A stretch of DNA of 64,000 nucleotides from NCBI RefSeq assembly GCF_004331155.1, contig NZ_SJNZ01000002.1:159260-223259 (forward strand). The letters are read 5' to 3'. Below are positions 17,671-26,422 of the stretch, in pieces. How positions within the stretch are numbered: the first letter of the stretch is position 1; the number at the start of each line of letters is the position of its first letter. The notes under the pieces were generated by a model, which worked only from the letters and a program-made list of their open reading frames with translations, searched no databases and was not told the origin of the DNA. A program made the position numbers and the translations under genes. The DNA is from Acinetobacter terrestris (GTDB lineage: Bacteria; Pseudomonadota; Gammaproteobacteria; Pseudomonadales; Moraxellaceae).

Positions 17671-18453
17671 ATGACACAATCACTTCATCCAGCCGCTCAA
17701 AAAGGCTTTAGTTCTGCTGCAGAACTTTATCAGCAGGTTCGTCCGGATTATCCACAAGACATCGTGAACTGGCTGCAACATCAGCTGCAACTGGGTGAAA
17801 AATCGCAGGTCATCGATCTGGGTTCCGGCACTGGCAAATTCTTACCCTACTTACAGCAAATTACTTCCCACATCACCGCGATTGAACCGATTGCGGAAAT
17901 GCTTGCACAGCTGCAACATGCCTATCCTGAGATTCAGACCCTGCAAGCTACGAGTGAAGATTTGCCTGTCACTGCAAATAGCATGGATGCCGTGATCTGT
18001 GCGCAATCCTTCCACTGGTTTGCCAATCTGGAGACTTTACAGCAAATTCATCAAGTCCTGAAACCCTCAGGACATTTGGCACTGATCTGGAATCAACGCG
18101 ATATAACCGTTGAATGGGTCAAAGCACTGGCAGATCTGATTGAACCTTTGGAGGGTAACACACCTCGTTATCATAGTGAAAAGTGGAAAAATGTGTTCGA
18201 GCAGCAATCATTATTTCAGTTAGAAAATGTCCAGACTTTTCAGCAGCAGCATGTGGGTACAGTAGAAAATGTGGTGTCTAAACGTCTGCTTTCTACCAGT
18301 TTTATTGCAGCCCTGCCCGAGCAGGAACAACAGCAATTAAAAAGCCTATTTGAACAGATTGTCTTCAGCTACACTGGTCATTATCCGCAAGATGAAATCG
18401 CTTTCCCTTATCTCACCCATGCTTATGATTTTAAAAAAATTGATCAAAAATAA
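17671..18453 (+). CDS. Class I SAM-dependent methyltransferase
   Basis: A protein of 260 residues. Motif I DLGSGTGK is at 49-56, the acidic post-I residue is in ITAIEPIAEML, and motif SFHWF (AVICAQSFHWF near 109-119) is typical of the Ubi/COQ5-like methyltransferase group. The N-terminal RPDYP segment is shared with this group. Substrate cannot be told from sequence. The ATG has a weak purine-rich upstream region. The following lipoprotein gene starts nine bases after its stop, so the two are probably cotranscribed. Confidence 0.82.
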   Translation: MTQSLHPAAQKGFSSAAELYQQVRPDYPQDIVNWLQHQLQLGEKSQVIDLGSGTGKFLPYLQQITSHITAIEPIAEMLAQLQHAYPEIQTLQATSEDLPVTANSMDAVICAQSFHWFANLETLQQIHQVLKPSGHLALIWNQRDITVEWVKALADLIEPLEGNTPRYHSEKWKNVFEQQSLFQLENVQTFQQQHVGTVENVVSKRLLSTSFIAALPEQEQQQLKSLFEQIVFSYTGHYPQDEIAFPYLTHAYDFKKIDQK

Positions 18454-18462
18454 GGAATGATC

Positions 18463-19047
18463 ATGAAAAAACCTCAACTGAAACAACTTGGTCTGTCTGT
18501 TTTATTGTGTTCGGCTGTATTCCTGAGTGCCTGTGATAATAGCAAAAATAGCGCCACTCAAAACGATAAAATTCAGCCTGAAGATAAAGTCATGCAGGAG
18601 TTAATTACCGAACCGGTCAAATCTTTTGAAAAAACCCCAGATGATCAGCATGACATTGCCTTACTCACCGACTTCGATAAGCGCTTCAGCCAAATGAGTG
18701 ACGAGATGGAAGATGAACTGATCAAAATGGAAGATGAAGGCTCGCTGACCGATGAATTTGCGCAGAACCGTAAACGTGACAATATTCGCTCGGCTTTAAA
18801 CATGCTTAAAGAACTGGATTTAAAAACCGAACAAGGCCGCTATATTCAGGGCCTGATTGCAGAATATTGGCAAAATCAAGCCAGACTGTATGATGGGCGC
18901 AAAGATAACAAAGCAGAACCCGTGAAGAACTCGGCAGACAAGGTCAAAGGCCTAGGCGAGTTTTTGCATGCCCAAGAACAACTGGAACATTGGCAGTCAC
19001 AATATCCTGAAACGAGCCAAGCTGCGACCACAAAAACGGCCTCATAA
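18463..19047 (+). CDS. Hypothetical lipoprotein
   Basis: A protein of 194 residues with a signal peptide ending in a lipobox (VFLSAC). The mature part is acidic and helical (KRFSQMSDEMEDELIKMEDE), without recognised domain. ATG 18463 has AAGGA six bases upstream; ATG 18457 would overlap that site and is rejected. It is directly downstream of the methyltransferase gene, so cotranscription is likely. Function unknown. Confidence 0.72.
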   Translation: MKKPQLKQLGLSVLLCSAVFLSACDNSKNSATQNDKIQPEDKVMQELITEPVKSFEKTPDDQHDIALLTDFDKRFSQMSDEMEDELIKMEDEGSLTDEFAQNRKRDNIRSALNMLKELDLKTEQGRYIQGLIAEYWQNQARLYDGRKDNKAEPVKNSADKVKGLGEFLHAQEQLEHWQSQYPETSQAATTKTAS

Positions 19048-19086
19048 AGAAGGATGACTTGATCCCTTCATCTTTGTTGGAGTGAC

Positions 19087-19497
19087 TTAGGCTCGCTCGT
19101 CATATTGTGGCAGGCCATCGCAAATGCTATCCCACTCTGCCTTTGAGGCAGCAAAGATATGCTGGGTCGGCTTTTGCTGAAGTGGTGTATCCAGGCTGCC
19201 AATTCTCAAACGATACAGATCCGGTGTTTCAGCTTTAATACTGATAATCGGTGAGCCACAATCGGCACAAAAACAGCGCTGAGTCGTTTCACTCGATTGA
19301 AACTTTTTCAGTAAATGCTCACCTTGCACAATTTTAAAATCTGCTTTTTGAATGGGAGCATTGCTGGCAAAAGCTGTGCCATTGGCTTTACGGCATTTTT
19401 GGCAATGACACTGCACGATGTCACCAATTTCGCCATGAATTTCATAGCGTAAACCGCCACATAAACAGCTTCCGCTATACAGGTTTTGTTTAGACAT
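19087..19497 (-). CDS. GFA (Mss4-like, zinc-binding) family protein
   Basis: A protein of 136 residues. It has the full cysteine set of the glutathione-dependent formaldehyde-activating fold: Cys11/Cys13 (SCLCGGLRYE), Cys30/32/35 (CHCQKC) and Cys75/77/80 (CFCADC). These should bind two zinc ions. The family name comes from a formaldehyde-glutathione enzyme, but most members have unknown activity, so only the fold is claimed. It stands between a plus-strand lipoprotein gene and a flavoprotein gene. Confidence 0.85.
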   Translation of the reverse strand: MSKQNLYSGSCLCGGLRYEIHGEIGDIVQCHCQKCRKANGTAFASNAPIQKADFKIVQGEHLLKKFQSSETTQRCFCADCGSPIISIKAETPDLYRLRIGSLDTPLQQKPTQHIFAASKAEWDSICDGLPQYDERA

Positions 19498-19555
19498 AAC
19501 AGCCGCATTTTTTATAATGATTGAACTTTTAGCCTAGCATGCTTCAAATCACAGT

Positions 19556-20773
19556 TCAAAATTTTCCCTGCTCTATTTTTGCAGCCAGATAATCATGCAC
19601 CCCTTCACCTGCGGCACGGCCTGTGGCAAAACATGCTGTCAATAAATAACCGCCAGTTGGCGCATCCCAATCCAGCATCTCGCCACAACAAAACACATAC
19701 GGATTTGACTTCAACTGGAGCTGTTCAGACAGGACGTCTCGCTTGATGCCACCAGCACAGCTAATCGCTTCTTCGATCGGACGGAAGCCCGTTAAAGCAA
19801 TAGCCAAATGCTTAACCTGCTGGGCTAAAGCCAGTGGATCATTCCATAGATCTTTAGCCACCAATTCACGCACTAAACTGGCTTTGGCATGGTCTAGACC
19901 TGCTTTACGCCAGACATTACTTAAAGACTGCTTTTTACTCGGTTTTAATTTTTGCGCGAGCTGCTCAACCGTCTGATCTGGAATTAAATCCAGATAGAGT
20001 TGCATGGTTTGACCATTTTTAACCTGCTGACGTAGCGCGCGACCCTGTTTATAAATCAGGCCGCTTTCCAAGCCATAATGGCTAATTACAATATCACCCA
20101 TGGTTTTGGCTTGACCTTCTACCCATGCTTCAACGCGCTTTAAAGGCTGGCCAAATACCGGTTGCATAAACTTGGACCAAGTTCGTTCTACGCCGGCATT
20201 ACTGGCTTGAAAGGCTTCAATTTCATCCTGAGATAACCATTGTTGCCATGCCCCGTCACTGCCGAGTTGTGACCAAGATACCGCACCACAGGCCATCACA
20301 ATGGCATCAAACTGCTGGGTTTCAACCTGTTCCTTGATCAGGTTTTTAAACTGTAATTCGGAACTGCTCAGCTTCAGACATTGATGACGATAATGAAAAA
20401 TTACTCCATGCTCGACCAATCGTTTTAACCAAGCGCGCAGTAATGGCGCAGCTTTCATCTCAACAGGAAATACCCGACAAGATGAACCGATATAAGATTC
20501 AATCCCTAAGTCCTTCATCCATTGTTGAATCCAGTTTGCATCCCACTGTTTTATCCAAGCTGCCAGCCAGTCTGCTTGATCATAACGCTGTATAAACTGT
20601 GCTACAGGCTCGGCATGGGAAATATTTAATCCAGTTTTTCCAGCCATTAAAAATTTGCGTGCGGCCGAGGGCTTCTGTTCATAAACATGCACGTCATAAT
20701 CGTACCGGGTTAAAACTTCTGCCGCCATCAGCCCCGCAGGACCTGCCCCAATAATTGCAACACGTTTTTTCAT
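19556..20773 (-). CDS. FAD-dependent oxidoreductase, HI0933/BaiN-like
   Basis: A protein of 405 residues. The N-terminal dinucleotide-binding motif VAIIGAGPAGLMAAE is followed by the family block KFLMAGKTGLNISHAEP. The C-terminus has FAD-contact segments CCGEMLDWDAPTGGYLL and FATGRAAGEG. It belongs to the HI0933-type flavoproteins (TIGR03862-like subgroup); reaction unknown. ATG 20773 starts at the canonical MKKRVAII. An upstream in-frame ATG at 20791 overlaps the preceding methyltransferase gene; neither has a strong ribosome site. Translational coupling with that gene is likely. Confidence 0.8.
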   Translation of the reverse strand: MKKRVAIIGAGPAGLMAAEVLTRYDYDVHVYEQKPSAARKFLMAGKTGLNISHAEPVAQFIQRYDQADWLAAWIKQWDANWIQQWMKDLGIESYIGSSCRVFPVEMKAAPLLRAWLKRLVEHGVIFHYRHQCLKLSSSELQFKNLIKEQVETQQFDAIVMACGAVSWSQLGSDGAWQQWLSQDEIEAFQASNAGVERTWSKFMQPVFGQPLKRVEAWVEGQAKTMGDIVISHYGLESGLIYKQGRALRQQVKNGQTMQLYLDLIPDQTVEQLAQKLKPSKKQSLSNVWRKAGLDHAKASLVRELVAKDLWNDPLALAQQVKHLAIALTGFRPIEEAISCAGGIKRDVLSEQLQLKSNPYVFCCGEMLDWDAPTGGYLLTACFATGRAAGEGVHDYLAAKIEQGKF

Positions 20774-20780
20774 AGCAAAC

Positions 20781-21449
20781 TTATTCAGCATCTTTGGGAT
20801 TGGTTTCTGATGCAGTTTCGATCACCGCATTTTGACCTTGCAGCGGCATAAAATCATCAAAACGGGTGCTGTAGCCTTCTGGCTTGGTGATGATCAATTG
20901 CTGACAGAGTTCACCGCGTTGCAAATATTTAATTTCAAAATGGGTACGTGCCGAAGTAACTGGAATCACTTCTTTAACAAAGGGTAATTTCCAAGTTTCA
21001 ATCAGCTGCTGTTGCGCTTCTGCTATATATTCAGGAATATTGCTGGCTAAAGTCAGCGTTCCAGCAACTTTTAAGCGTGACAGTAAAAATTCAAAAAACG
21101 GCATATTCAACCAGCGCTGGGCCGGATTATGCGGTTCAGGATTGGGATACAAAATAAAAAATTGCTGCACTTGCGCGGGCAATAAAGCATGCACAATCCA
21201 TGGCATGGCATCGGCATGAACCGCCTGTAAATTACCTTGTCCTTCTAAGGCATGCTGTTTTTGCATCGCCAAATATTTTTCACGGGTGCGTTCAATGGCA
21301 ATCAATTTATGTTCAGGATGCTGACTCGAAAAAAGCAAGGCATGTTTACCTTTACCTGCACCAATTTCCACACAAATTGGCTCTGGGCGAATCATTTGAA
21401 AATCACGAGGCGCATGCATACGCTGTGCTTGAAATTGACGAATTGGCAT
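20781..21449 (-). CDS. TrmB-like SAM-dependent methyltransferase
   Basis: A protein of 222 residues related to tRNA (guanine-N7-)-methyltransferase TrmB. The SAM-binding motif VEIGAGKGKHA lies at 27-37, acidic IAIERTREKYLAM near 50, and an YPNPEPHNPAQRW block at 101-113. The last aligns with the TrmB PDPWPKKRHHKRR region but lacks most of its basic residues. It also lacks the N-terminal extension of canonical TrmB. It may therefore be a paralogue with another substrate. It overlaps the flavoprotein gene if that uses ATG 20791, so the two form an operon. Confidence 0.7.
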   Translation of the reverse strand: MPIRQFQAQRMHAPRDFQMIRPEPICVEIGAGKGKHALLFSSQHPEHKLIAIERTREKYLAMQKQHALEGQGNLQAVHADAMPWIVHALLPAQVQQFFILYPNPEPHNPAQRWLNMPFFEFLLSRLKVAGTLTLASNIPEYIAEAQQQLIETWKLPFVKEVIPVTSARTHFEIKYLQRGELCQQLIITKPEGYSTRFDDFMPLQGQNAVIETASETNPKDAE

Positions 21450-21539
21450 AATCAGATCAAACTAACAAAAATCAGCTCAAGTCTAGCAAGAGCGCTTGAG
21501 TTTGACTAATCGAATCATCATTTTTATCCGGAGAATAAG

Positions 21540-21725
21540 ATGCCTCGCACTTTTCCTTGCCCGCGTTGTGGCAAACCTTCGACTTGGGAAGGCAACGAGT
21601 TCCGTCCTTTTTGTTCAGAACGCTGCAAGATGATTGATCTGGGCGCTTGGGCAAATGATGAATATAAACTGCCTACTCAGGATGCACCGCAAGCGGATGG
21701 TGGTCGTGAAGAAGATGAGTTTTAA
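21540..21725 (+). CDS. yacG: DNA gyrase inhibitor YacG
   Basis: A small zinc protein of 61 residues. Cys7, Cys10, Cys25 and Cys29 (CPRCGK, then FCSERC) form the YacG zinc finger, followed by [13 protein letters not shown], the conserved family tail, and an acidic end. E. coli YacG binds gyrase subunit B and inhibits DNA binding. The ribosome site GGAGAATAAG precedes the ATG. It has its own terminator and is divergent from the TrmB-like gene. coaE and pilD, frequent partners elsewhere, are absent. Confidence 0.92.
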   Translation: MPRTFPCPRCGKPSTWEGNEFRPFCSERCKMIDLGAWANDEYKLPTQDAPQADGGREEDEF

Positions 21726-21749
21726 TTATTTCAAAAAATTGCATATATA

Positions 21750-21777
21750 AAAAAGTCTGCATCTGCAGACTTTTTTT
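21750..21777. terminator. Terminator of yacG
   Basis: AAAAAGTCTGCA / TGCAGACTTTTTTT with a two-base centre. It is symmetric enough to serve the convergent MBL gene too. Confidence 0.88.
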
Positions 21778-21795
21778 ACAACAAAATTTCAAACA

Positions 21796-22440
21796 TTAAC
21801 CCGCTTTACCCGCAACAAAGGGATTATGCTGTTTTTCAAAACCAATGCTACTGATTGGACCATGACCTGAAATAAATTGAGTTTCATCTGGCAGGCTAAA
21901 ACATTCACGCTGAATTGAATCTAACAGTTGTTGATGATTGCCGCGTGGAAAGTCGGTACGCCCGATAGAGCCTTTAAACAGTACGTCACCCGTCCACAAC
22001 AGACCATAATTTTTGTTATAGAACATCACGTGACCCGGAGTATGACCGGGCGCGAAACGTACTTCAAATTCCTCATCGCCCAGCTTTAACACTTCTCTAC
22101 CTTCAAGCCATTGGGTAACGTCCACTTTTTCTGGAATAGGAAAGCCATAACGTTGCGATACTTCCTGAATCATGTCCAGCCAGAAAGCATCTTCTTTATG
22201 CGGACCAATCACCGGAACATTCCACACTTGGGTTAATGCGCCCACTGCACCGGCATGATCCAGATGACCATGGGTCAACCATAAAGCTTTCACGGTCAAA
22301 CCAAGTGCTTCAACTTCAGCTGCCAATTTTTCAGGCTCACCACCCGCATCAATCAAAACTGCTTCTTTAGTTTCTGAATCCCAAACAATTGAACAGTTTT
22401 GCTGAAATGCCGTGACAGGAACAATTTTGACTTGCAACAT
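21796..22440 (-). CDS. MBL-fold metallo-hydrolase (glyoxalase II-like)
   Basis: A protein of 214 residues. The metallo-beta-lactamase motif THGHLDH is at 56-62, with further metal ligands in FAPGHTPGH, LLWTGDVLF and FISGHGPIS. This short form resembles YcbL-type glyoxalase II (S-lactoylglutathione hydrolase) and lacks the long C-terminal domain of GloB; the substrate is inferred only. It starts 21 bases after the hemH stop, and GAGG lies upstream of its ATG, so it is probably in one operon with hemH. Confidence 0.85.
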   Translation of the reverse strand: MLQVKIVPVTAFQQNCSIVWDSETKEAVLIDAGGEPEKLAAEVEALGLTVKALWLTHGHLDHAGAVGALTQVWNVPVIGPHKEDAFWLDMIQEVSQRYGFPIPEKVDVTQWLEGREVLKLGDEEFEVRFAPGHTPGHVMFYNKNYGLLWTGDVLFKGSIGRTDFPRGNHQQLLDSIQRECFSLPDETQFISGHGPISSIGFEKQHNPFVAGKAG

Positions 22441-22461
22441 AATGGTGAAACCTCGGTGAAA

Positions 22462-23475
22462 TTAGCGGGCGAATGTCTGCGTTAATGCATCAAGATTAGC
22501 TTGAAGCAAGGTGATGAGCAATGCGATATGATCTGTACGGGCATTTAATGCAGGAATATAGGCATAGTGTTCACCCCCTGCTGACTTAAAGGTTTCAGCA
22601 TTTTGCAAAGCCAGTTCCTCTAAAGTCTCAAGACAATCTGCGGAAAATGCCGGGCTCATAATCTGCACCGATTTTACTCCTTGCTCTGCCCAGTCTTTTA
22701 ACAGCTGATCGGTATAAGGTTTAATCCATTCCTGTTTTCCAAAACGCGACTGGAAACTCATTCCCCATTGATCATCCTGCAAACCCAAAGCCTTTGCCAC
22801 AAGTTGCCCGGTCATACGGCAACGGTCTGCATAGGGATCACCCTTATCTGCATAAGGCTGTGGAATGCCATGGAATGACATCAACAGTTTTTCAGCAACG
22901 CCGTGTTCAGCTTGATAGTCGCGCACACTTTGCGCCAAAGCCTGAATATATAAAGGATGCTGATAATAATCACGAACAATCGACAAGCCCGGTAAATTGC
23001 GCTGGGTCAGGATCCACTTTGCGATTGCATCATACAGTGGAGCGGTCGAGGTTGCCGAATATTGAGGAAACAGCGGAAGTAAAATAATGTGATCTTGCGG
23101 ATTTAGACTTAATTTTTGCAGCAATTCCTGAATGCCCGGATTACCATAGCTCATGGCCGGGACAATATTTAATTCAAACTGTGGATAATGCTCAATTAAC
23201 TGCTGTTGAACCGCTTGAACCTGTTCCAAGACAATTTCACGCATCGGTGAATCTTGCCCCCAGACCATTGCATAAGCATGGGTCACCCGTTTAGGACGAA
23301 ACGGCAAAATAAACAGTCTTAAAATGATTTGCCAAATGGGTTTTGGAATTTCAATGACCCGCTGATCAGATAAAAACTGTTTCAGAAAACGGCGCACTGC
23401 AGGAACAGTGGGTTCGTCCGGCGTACCCAAATTGGCTAAAATAATCGTGACTTTCGCTTTAGGTGCAGAAAACAT
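22462..23475 (-). CDS. hemH: Ferrochelatase
   Basis: Inserts Fe2+ into protoporphyrin IX in the last step of haem synthesis; a membrane-associated cytosolic enzyme of 337 residues. The opening [18 protein letters not shown] is the family N-terminus. The catalytic His is in [17 protein letters not shown] (about residue 202) and the catalytic Glu in [14 protein letters not shown] (near 280). Start ATG 23475 is preferred because AAAAGGG lies four bases upstream. An in-frame ATG at 23493 has no such site. The MBL hydrolase follows in the same direction. Confidence 0.94.
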   Translation of the reverse strand: MFSAPKAKVTIILANLGTPDEPTVPAVRRFLKQFLSDQRVIEIPKPIWQIILRLFILPFRPKRVTHAYAMVWGQDSPMREIVLEQVQAVQQQLIEHYPQFELNIVPAMSYGNPGIQELLQKLSLNPQDHIILLPLFPQYSATSTAPLYDAIAKWILTQRNLPGLSIVRDYYQHPLYIQALAQSVRDYQAEHGVAEKLLMSFHGIPQPYADKGDPYADRCRMTGQLVAKALGLQDDQWGMSFQSRFGKQEWIKPYTDQLLKDWAEQGVKSVQIMSPAFSADCLETLEELALQNAETFKSAGGEHYAYIPALNARTDHIALLITLLQANLDALTQTFAR

Positions 23476-23541
23476 CAAACCCTTTTCCAACATATATAAA
23501 CTGCTTTACTTTAACAGTTTTCTGCACTTTCTCTATATAGA

Positions 23542-24570
23542 TTAATATTGTGATTTAAATTGAAAAACACGATTATTATCCAGCAAATTACTTTCCAAAA
23601 GCTTTTGTCCTTTGGAGGTGATTTGCCACAACATACGCTGACGGTCGTCACGTCCAGATTGCACAATCCAGTCATTTTGACGCATTTGCATTTTAATACT
23701 GTGCAAAGCACGAATATTGATTTGTGCACGTGCCACTGCATGTGCACGCGGCATTTCTACACGCGCATCTTCTAGGCCGGTATCATTTAAATAATCATTC
23801 ATATATTTAGAAAAATATTCTTCTGGTGTCGGATTGACAAACATGCTGCCTAAAATATTCAGTAATTGCGCCCAGGTCAGTTTCTTTTGAATTTTCAGCT
23901 CTTTGAAATTACCGTCCTGATAAGCATGCATCCGGTATTCAAAAGAAAATAATTCATGCATGGAAACTTTGGGTAAAGATAAGAATGGATCGACTTCTCG
24001 CTTGCCCACTTCAGTTTCAAGCTGCTCAATTTTAGCTTTGAGCTGATCAATTTCATCATGCAAGGATTGCGTGTTCTGCGGTCGAACCCAACCTGAAACA
24101 GGATAGCGTTCCAGCATTTGTGGCATGTTAAAGCGCACTGCCATTTCCAGATCACGAATGCTACGGTAAGTAAAAATCTGATCTGCTTCTTGTTGTAATA
24201 ATTTACGGAATTCCAAGAATTTTTCGCGAAGCTCCGGTTTTTGATCCTGCAAAGTCGAGTCCCGGGACGCCGGATCTTCATGCATAAAGACAATAATCGG
24301 TTTCTGTTTGGTGACTGCATAAATGTATTCGAGATGCATATACCCGACACCTGACACCGATTGCTCACCGTATTGGCTGCCCAAAAGAATCACCACATAG
24401 TCGCAGTCATCAATTTGACGACGTGCAAATGCCGTACTCAAGGGGGTGCGTTGCTCTAATCCCCAAGAAAAGAACCCCATTCCCACCAGAGTCTGAGCTA
24501 AAACGATACGTTCGGGCTGCATCTCACTGCCAGACGTAGAAATAAAAACCTGATAACGCTTATCGAGCAT
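23542..24570 (-). CDS. DUF4062-domain protein
   Basis: A protein of 342 residues. The N-terminal domain (about 5-100) matches DUF4062, a TIR/flavodoxin-like sensor-type fold: YQVFISTSGSEMQPERIVLA at 6-25, then DDCDYVVILLGSQYG at 54-68 and PIIVFMHEDP at 91-100. A short coiled coil follows (about 168-192). The C-terminal region (200-342) ends like a winged helix (LWQITSKGQKLLESN). DUF4062 domains are found in predicted signalling and conflict-system proteins, but no function is established for this form. AGAGGA sits seven bases before the ATG. It lies between hemH and murI on the same strand, separated by spacers. Confidence 0.75.
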   Translation of the reverse strand: MLDKRYQVFISTSGSEMQPERIVLAQTLVGMGFFSWGLEQRTPLSTAFARRQIDDCDYVVILLGSQYGEQSVSGVGYMHLEYIYAVTKQKPIIVFMHEDPASRDSTLQDQKPELREKFLEFRKLLQQEADQIFTYRSIRDLEMAVRFNMPQMLERYPVSGWVRPQNTQSLHDEIDQLKAKIEQLETEVGKREVDPFLSLPKVSMHELFSFEYRMHAYQDGNFKELKIQKKLTWAQLLNILGSMFVNPTPEEYFSKYMNDYLNDTGLEDARVEMPRAHAVARAQINIRALHSIKMQMRQNDWIVQSGRDDRQRMLWQITSKGQKLLESNLLDNNRVFQFKSQY

Positions 24571-24701
24571 TGGTTATCCTCTTCCAATTGCACATTACAT
24601 CCCTAACTGTAGCCATGCTGATCAGTTCGGCTGTAATCGACCACCCCAATTTAAATTTAATTTTTCTACTATATTTCAAAAGACTAGCTACGTTTCTTTG
24701 C

Positions 24702-25574
24702 TTATTCAACACTAATGTTGCGAATATCCCAAGTTAAATTCTCTTGAATCAGGCACTGCAACACAGTTTTTAAATTTTCTGCATTATTGCCACTGACATG
24801 ACATTCAATTCTTAAGCTGTCTTTTTGATCTTGTTCAAATAATAACTCATTTTTAATCAAAATTCGGGCTGTTTGTCGCGCAACTGGTACACCAGAGTCA
24901 ATTAATGTCAGTTTCTGACCAAAAATCGATTCAATTGCAGGTTTGAGGAAGGGATAGTGGGTACATCCCAAGACTAAATAATCTGCGCCTTGGTCGACTA
25001 CGGGTTGTAATATCTCTTTTAAGGTCGCTAAGCATTCCGTGCTCATCTGCGCACCACTTTCTACAAAGGGCACCAAATCCAGACAGGTCACGGGGATGAC
25101 ATTTACATGGGCAGGCAGGGCAAAACGCTGCATTACATCTTGAATCAGTTTGCCCCGAAAAGTCGCTGGCGTTGCCAGAACAGCCACCGTTTTGGATTTG
25201 GTTTGTAATACAGCAGGTTTTAATGCAGGCACTAAACCGATAATCGGAAAGTTTTCACCATAATGATCACGCAAATAATCCAGGCTAAAAGCAGAAGCGG
25301 TATTGCAGGCCACCACTGCCACTTTACAGCCTTGACGATACAACCATTCAATTGCATAAGCGGTGAGCTCACGAATATTTTGGTCTTCACGCGGTCCATA
25401 AGGCACATTTGCAGTGTCTGCATAATAAAGGATGCGTTCTTTGGGCAAGTAATTCGCAATGTCCTGAGCGATAGACAATCCACCTATTCCAGAGTCAAAA
25501 ATCCCAATCGGTGCATCAGGTTGCGCCTTGGGCATTTGATTTGTTAAAGGATAAATAGGGTGAATGGCTGTCAT
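24702..25574 (-). CDS. murI: Glutamate racemase
   Basis: Makes D-glutamate for peptidoglycan from L-glutamate. The protein has 290 residues. The substrate site starts IGIFDSGIGGLS (Asp27, Ser28). The two catalytic cysteines are Cys90 (VVACNTAS) and Cys205 (LVLGCTHYPF), the usual pair. A 20-residue N-terminal extension precedes the core compared with short homologues. ATG 25574 has a moderate ribosome site (AAAGTGA). It is cytosolic and a single gene here. Confidence 0.94.
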   Translation of the reverse strand: MTAIHPIYPLTNQMPKAQPDAPIGIFDSGIGGLSIAQDIANYLPKERILYYADTANVPYGPREDQNIRELTAYAIEWLYRQGCKVAVVACNTASAFSLDYLRDHYGENFPIIGLVPALKPAVLQTKSKTVAVLATPATFRGKLIQDVMQRFALPAHVNVIPVTCLDLVPFVESGAQMSTECLATLKEILQPVVDQGADYLVLGCTHYPFLKPAIESIFGQKLTLIDSGVPVARQTARILIKNELLFEQDQKDSLRIECHVSGNNAENLKTVLQCLIQENLTWDIRNISVE

Positions 25575-25622
25575 AGTTTCACTTTCAGCAGTTCAGGAAA
25601 TCGGAAGCACAAAGCTTAAACC

Positions 25623-26234
25623 TCAGGTGCCTAATTGCAAGTGAAAATCACCACTTTGTAAGCTTAAAATGGTTTCATTTTTGTCATTTTCAAGTAGCTC
25701 TCCCATTTCAATTAAATGAAAAAAAGCAGAACGTTGAATTAAGGCATTGATGCCAAAACGGACATATACATAAGGACGTAATTCACCTGAATATTCACGC
25801 ATAAAAACTGGATGTTCCTGATCCACAATCACCACATCCTGGGTTGTAGTGGTAAGTTGAATATAGCGTTTACCCTCAACTTCGACCTGATCCACCTGAT
25901 TGACGAATAAAGGTTCATCTTCAACTTCTATTTCAATTTTCTCAACCGGCGTCTTTAAATAGAACTTGCCATCTTCTTTCCAGAGTACCGTAGAGAACAA
26001 GTCAATCAAGGCTTGTCGTTTGATCAATTGACCTTCGTGCCACCATTCTCCATTGGCTTTTACCTTTAAATCCATTGCACCGCAATGCTTTGGGTTAAAT
26101 TGGTCCAAGGGAGGGATTGACCTTTTGTGACCGGTCTGTGCATCTTTTAAGTATTGTGTAATACCCATTAAATTTTTATCATCAGGAATAGTGACATTTT
26201 TCGTCTGATTTGGTGCATTATTTTGATTAGCCAT
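25623..26234 (-). CDS. DUF1285-domain protein
   Basis: A protein of 203 residues. After a polar N-terminus, the sequence shows the DUF1285 pattern: NGEWWHEGQLIKRQALIDLF, then FYLKTPVEKIEIEVEDEPLF, with a beta-rich C-terminus. Known structures of the family are small two-domain cytosolic proteins of unknown role. Start: ATG 26234 has AGGGG eight bases upstream. The longer reading from 26360 adds a hydrophobic stretch without ribosome site and would invade the neighbouring promoter area. It is divergent from the ETF-QO gene. Confidence 0.82.
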   Translation of the reverse strand: MANQNNAPNQTKNVTIPDDKNLMGITQYLKDAQTGHKRSIPPLDQFNPKHCGAMDLKVKANGEWWHEGQLIKRQALIDLFSTVLWKEDGKFYLKTPVEKIEIEVEDEPLFVNQVDQVEVEGKRYIQLTTTTQDVVIVDQEHPVFMREYSGELRPYVYVRFGINALIQRSAFFHLIEMGELLENDKNETILSLQSGDFHLQLGT

Positions 26235-26422
26235 ACGGAATACCCCTGCTGACGGAAAAATAATATGATTCAGCCAATTGGCTAGATCAAGCTTTAAAAC
26301 TATACTAGCCCACAATATAAAAGACATGATAATAAAATTGTGTCTGGGCATTAAGAACACTCATGGCAGCACCGGGTGAAATCACCACGGTTGCCCCCTT
26401 CAAATCATATGAGGAGTCCTAC

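Noticed and set aside
26363..26422. Twenty-residue N-terminal extension of ETF-QO
   Set aside because: GAGGAG is placed precisely for ATG 26423, where homologues begin.
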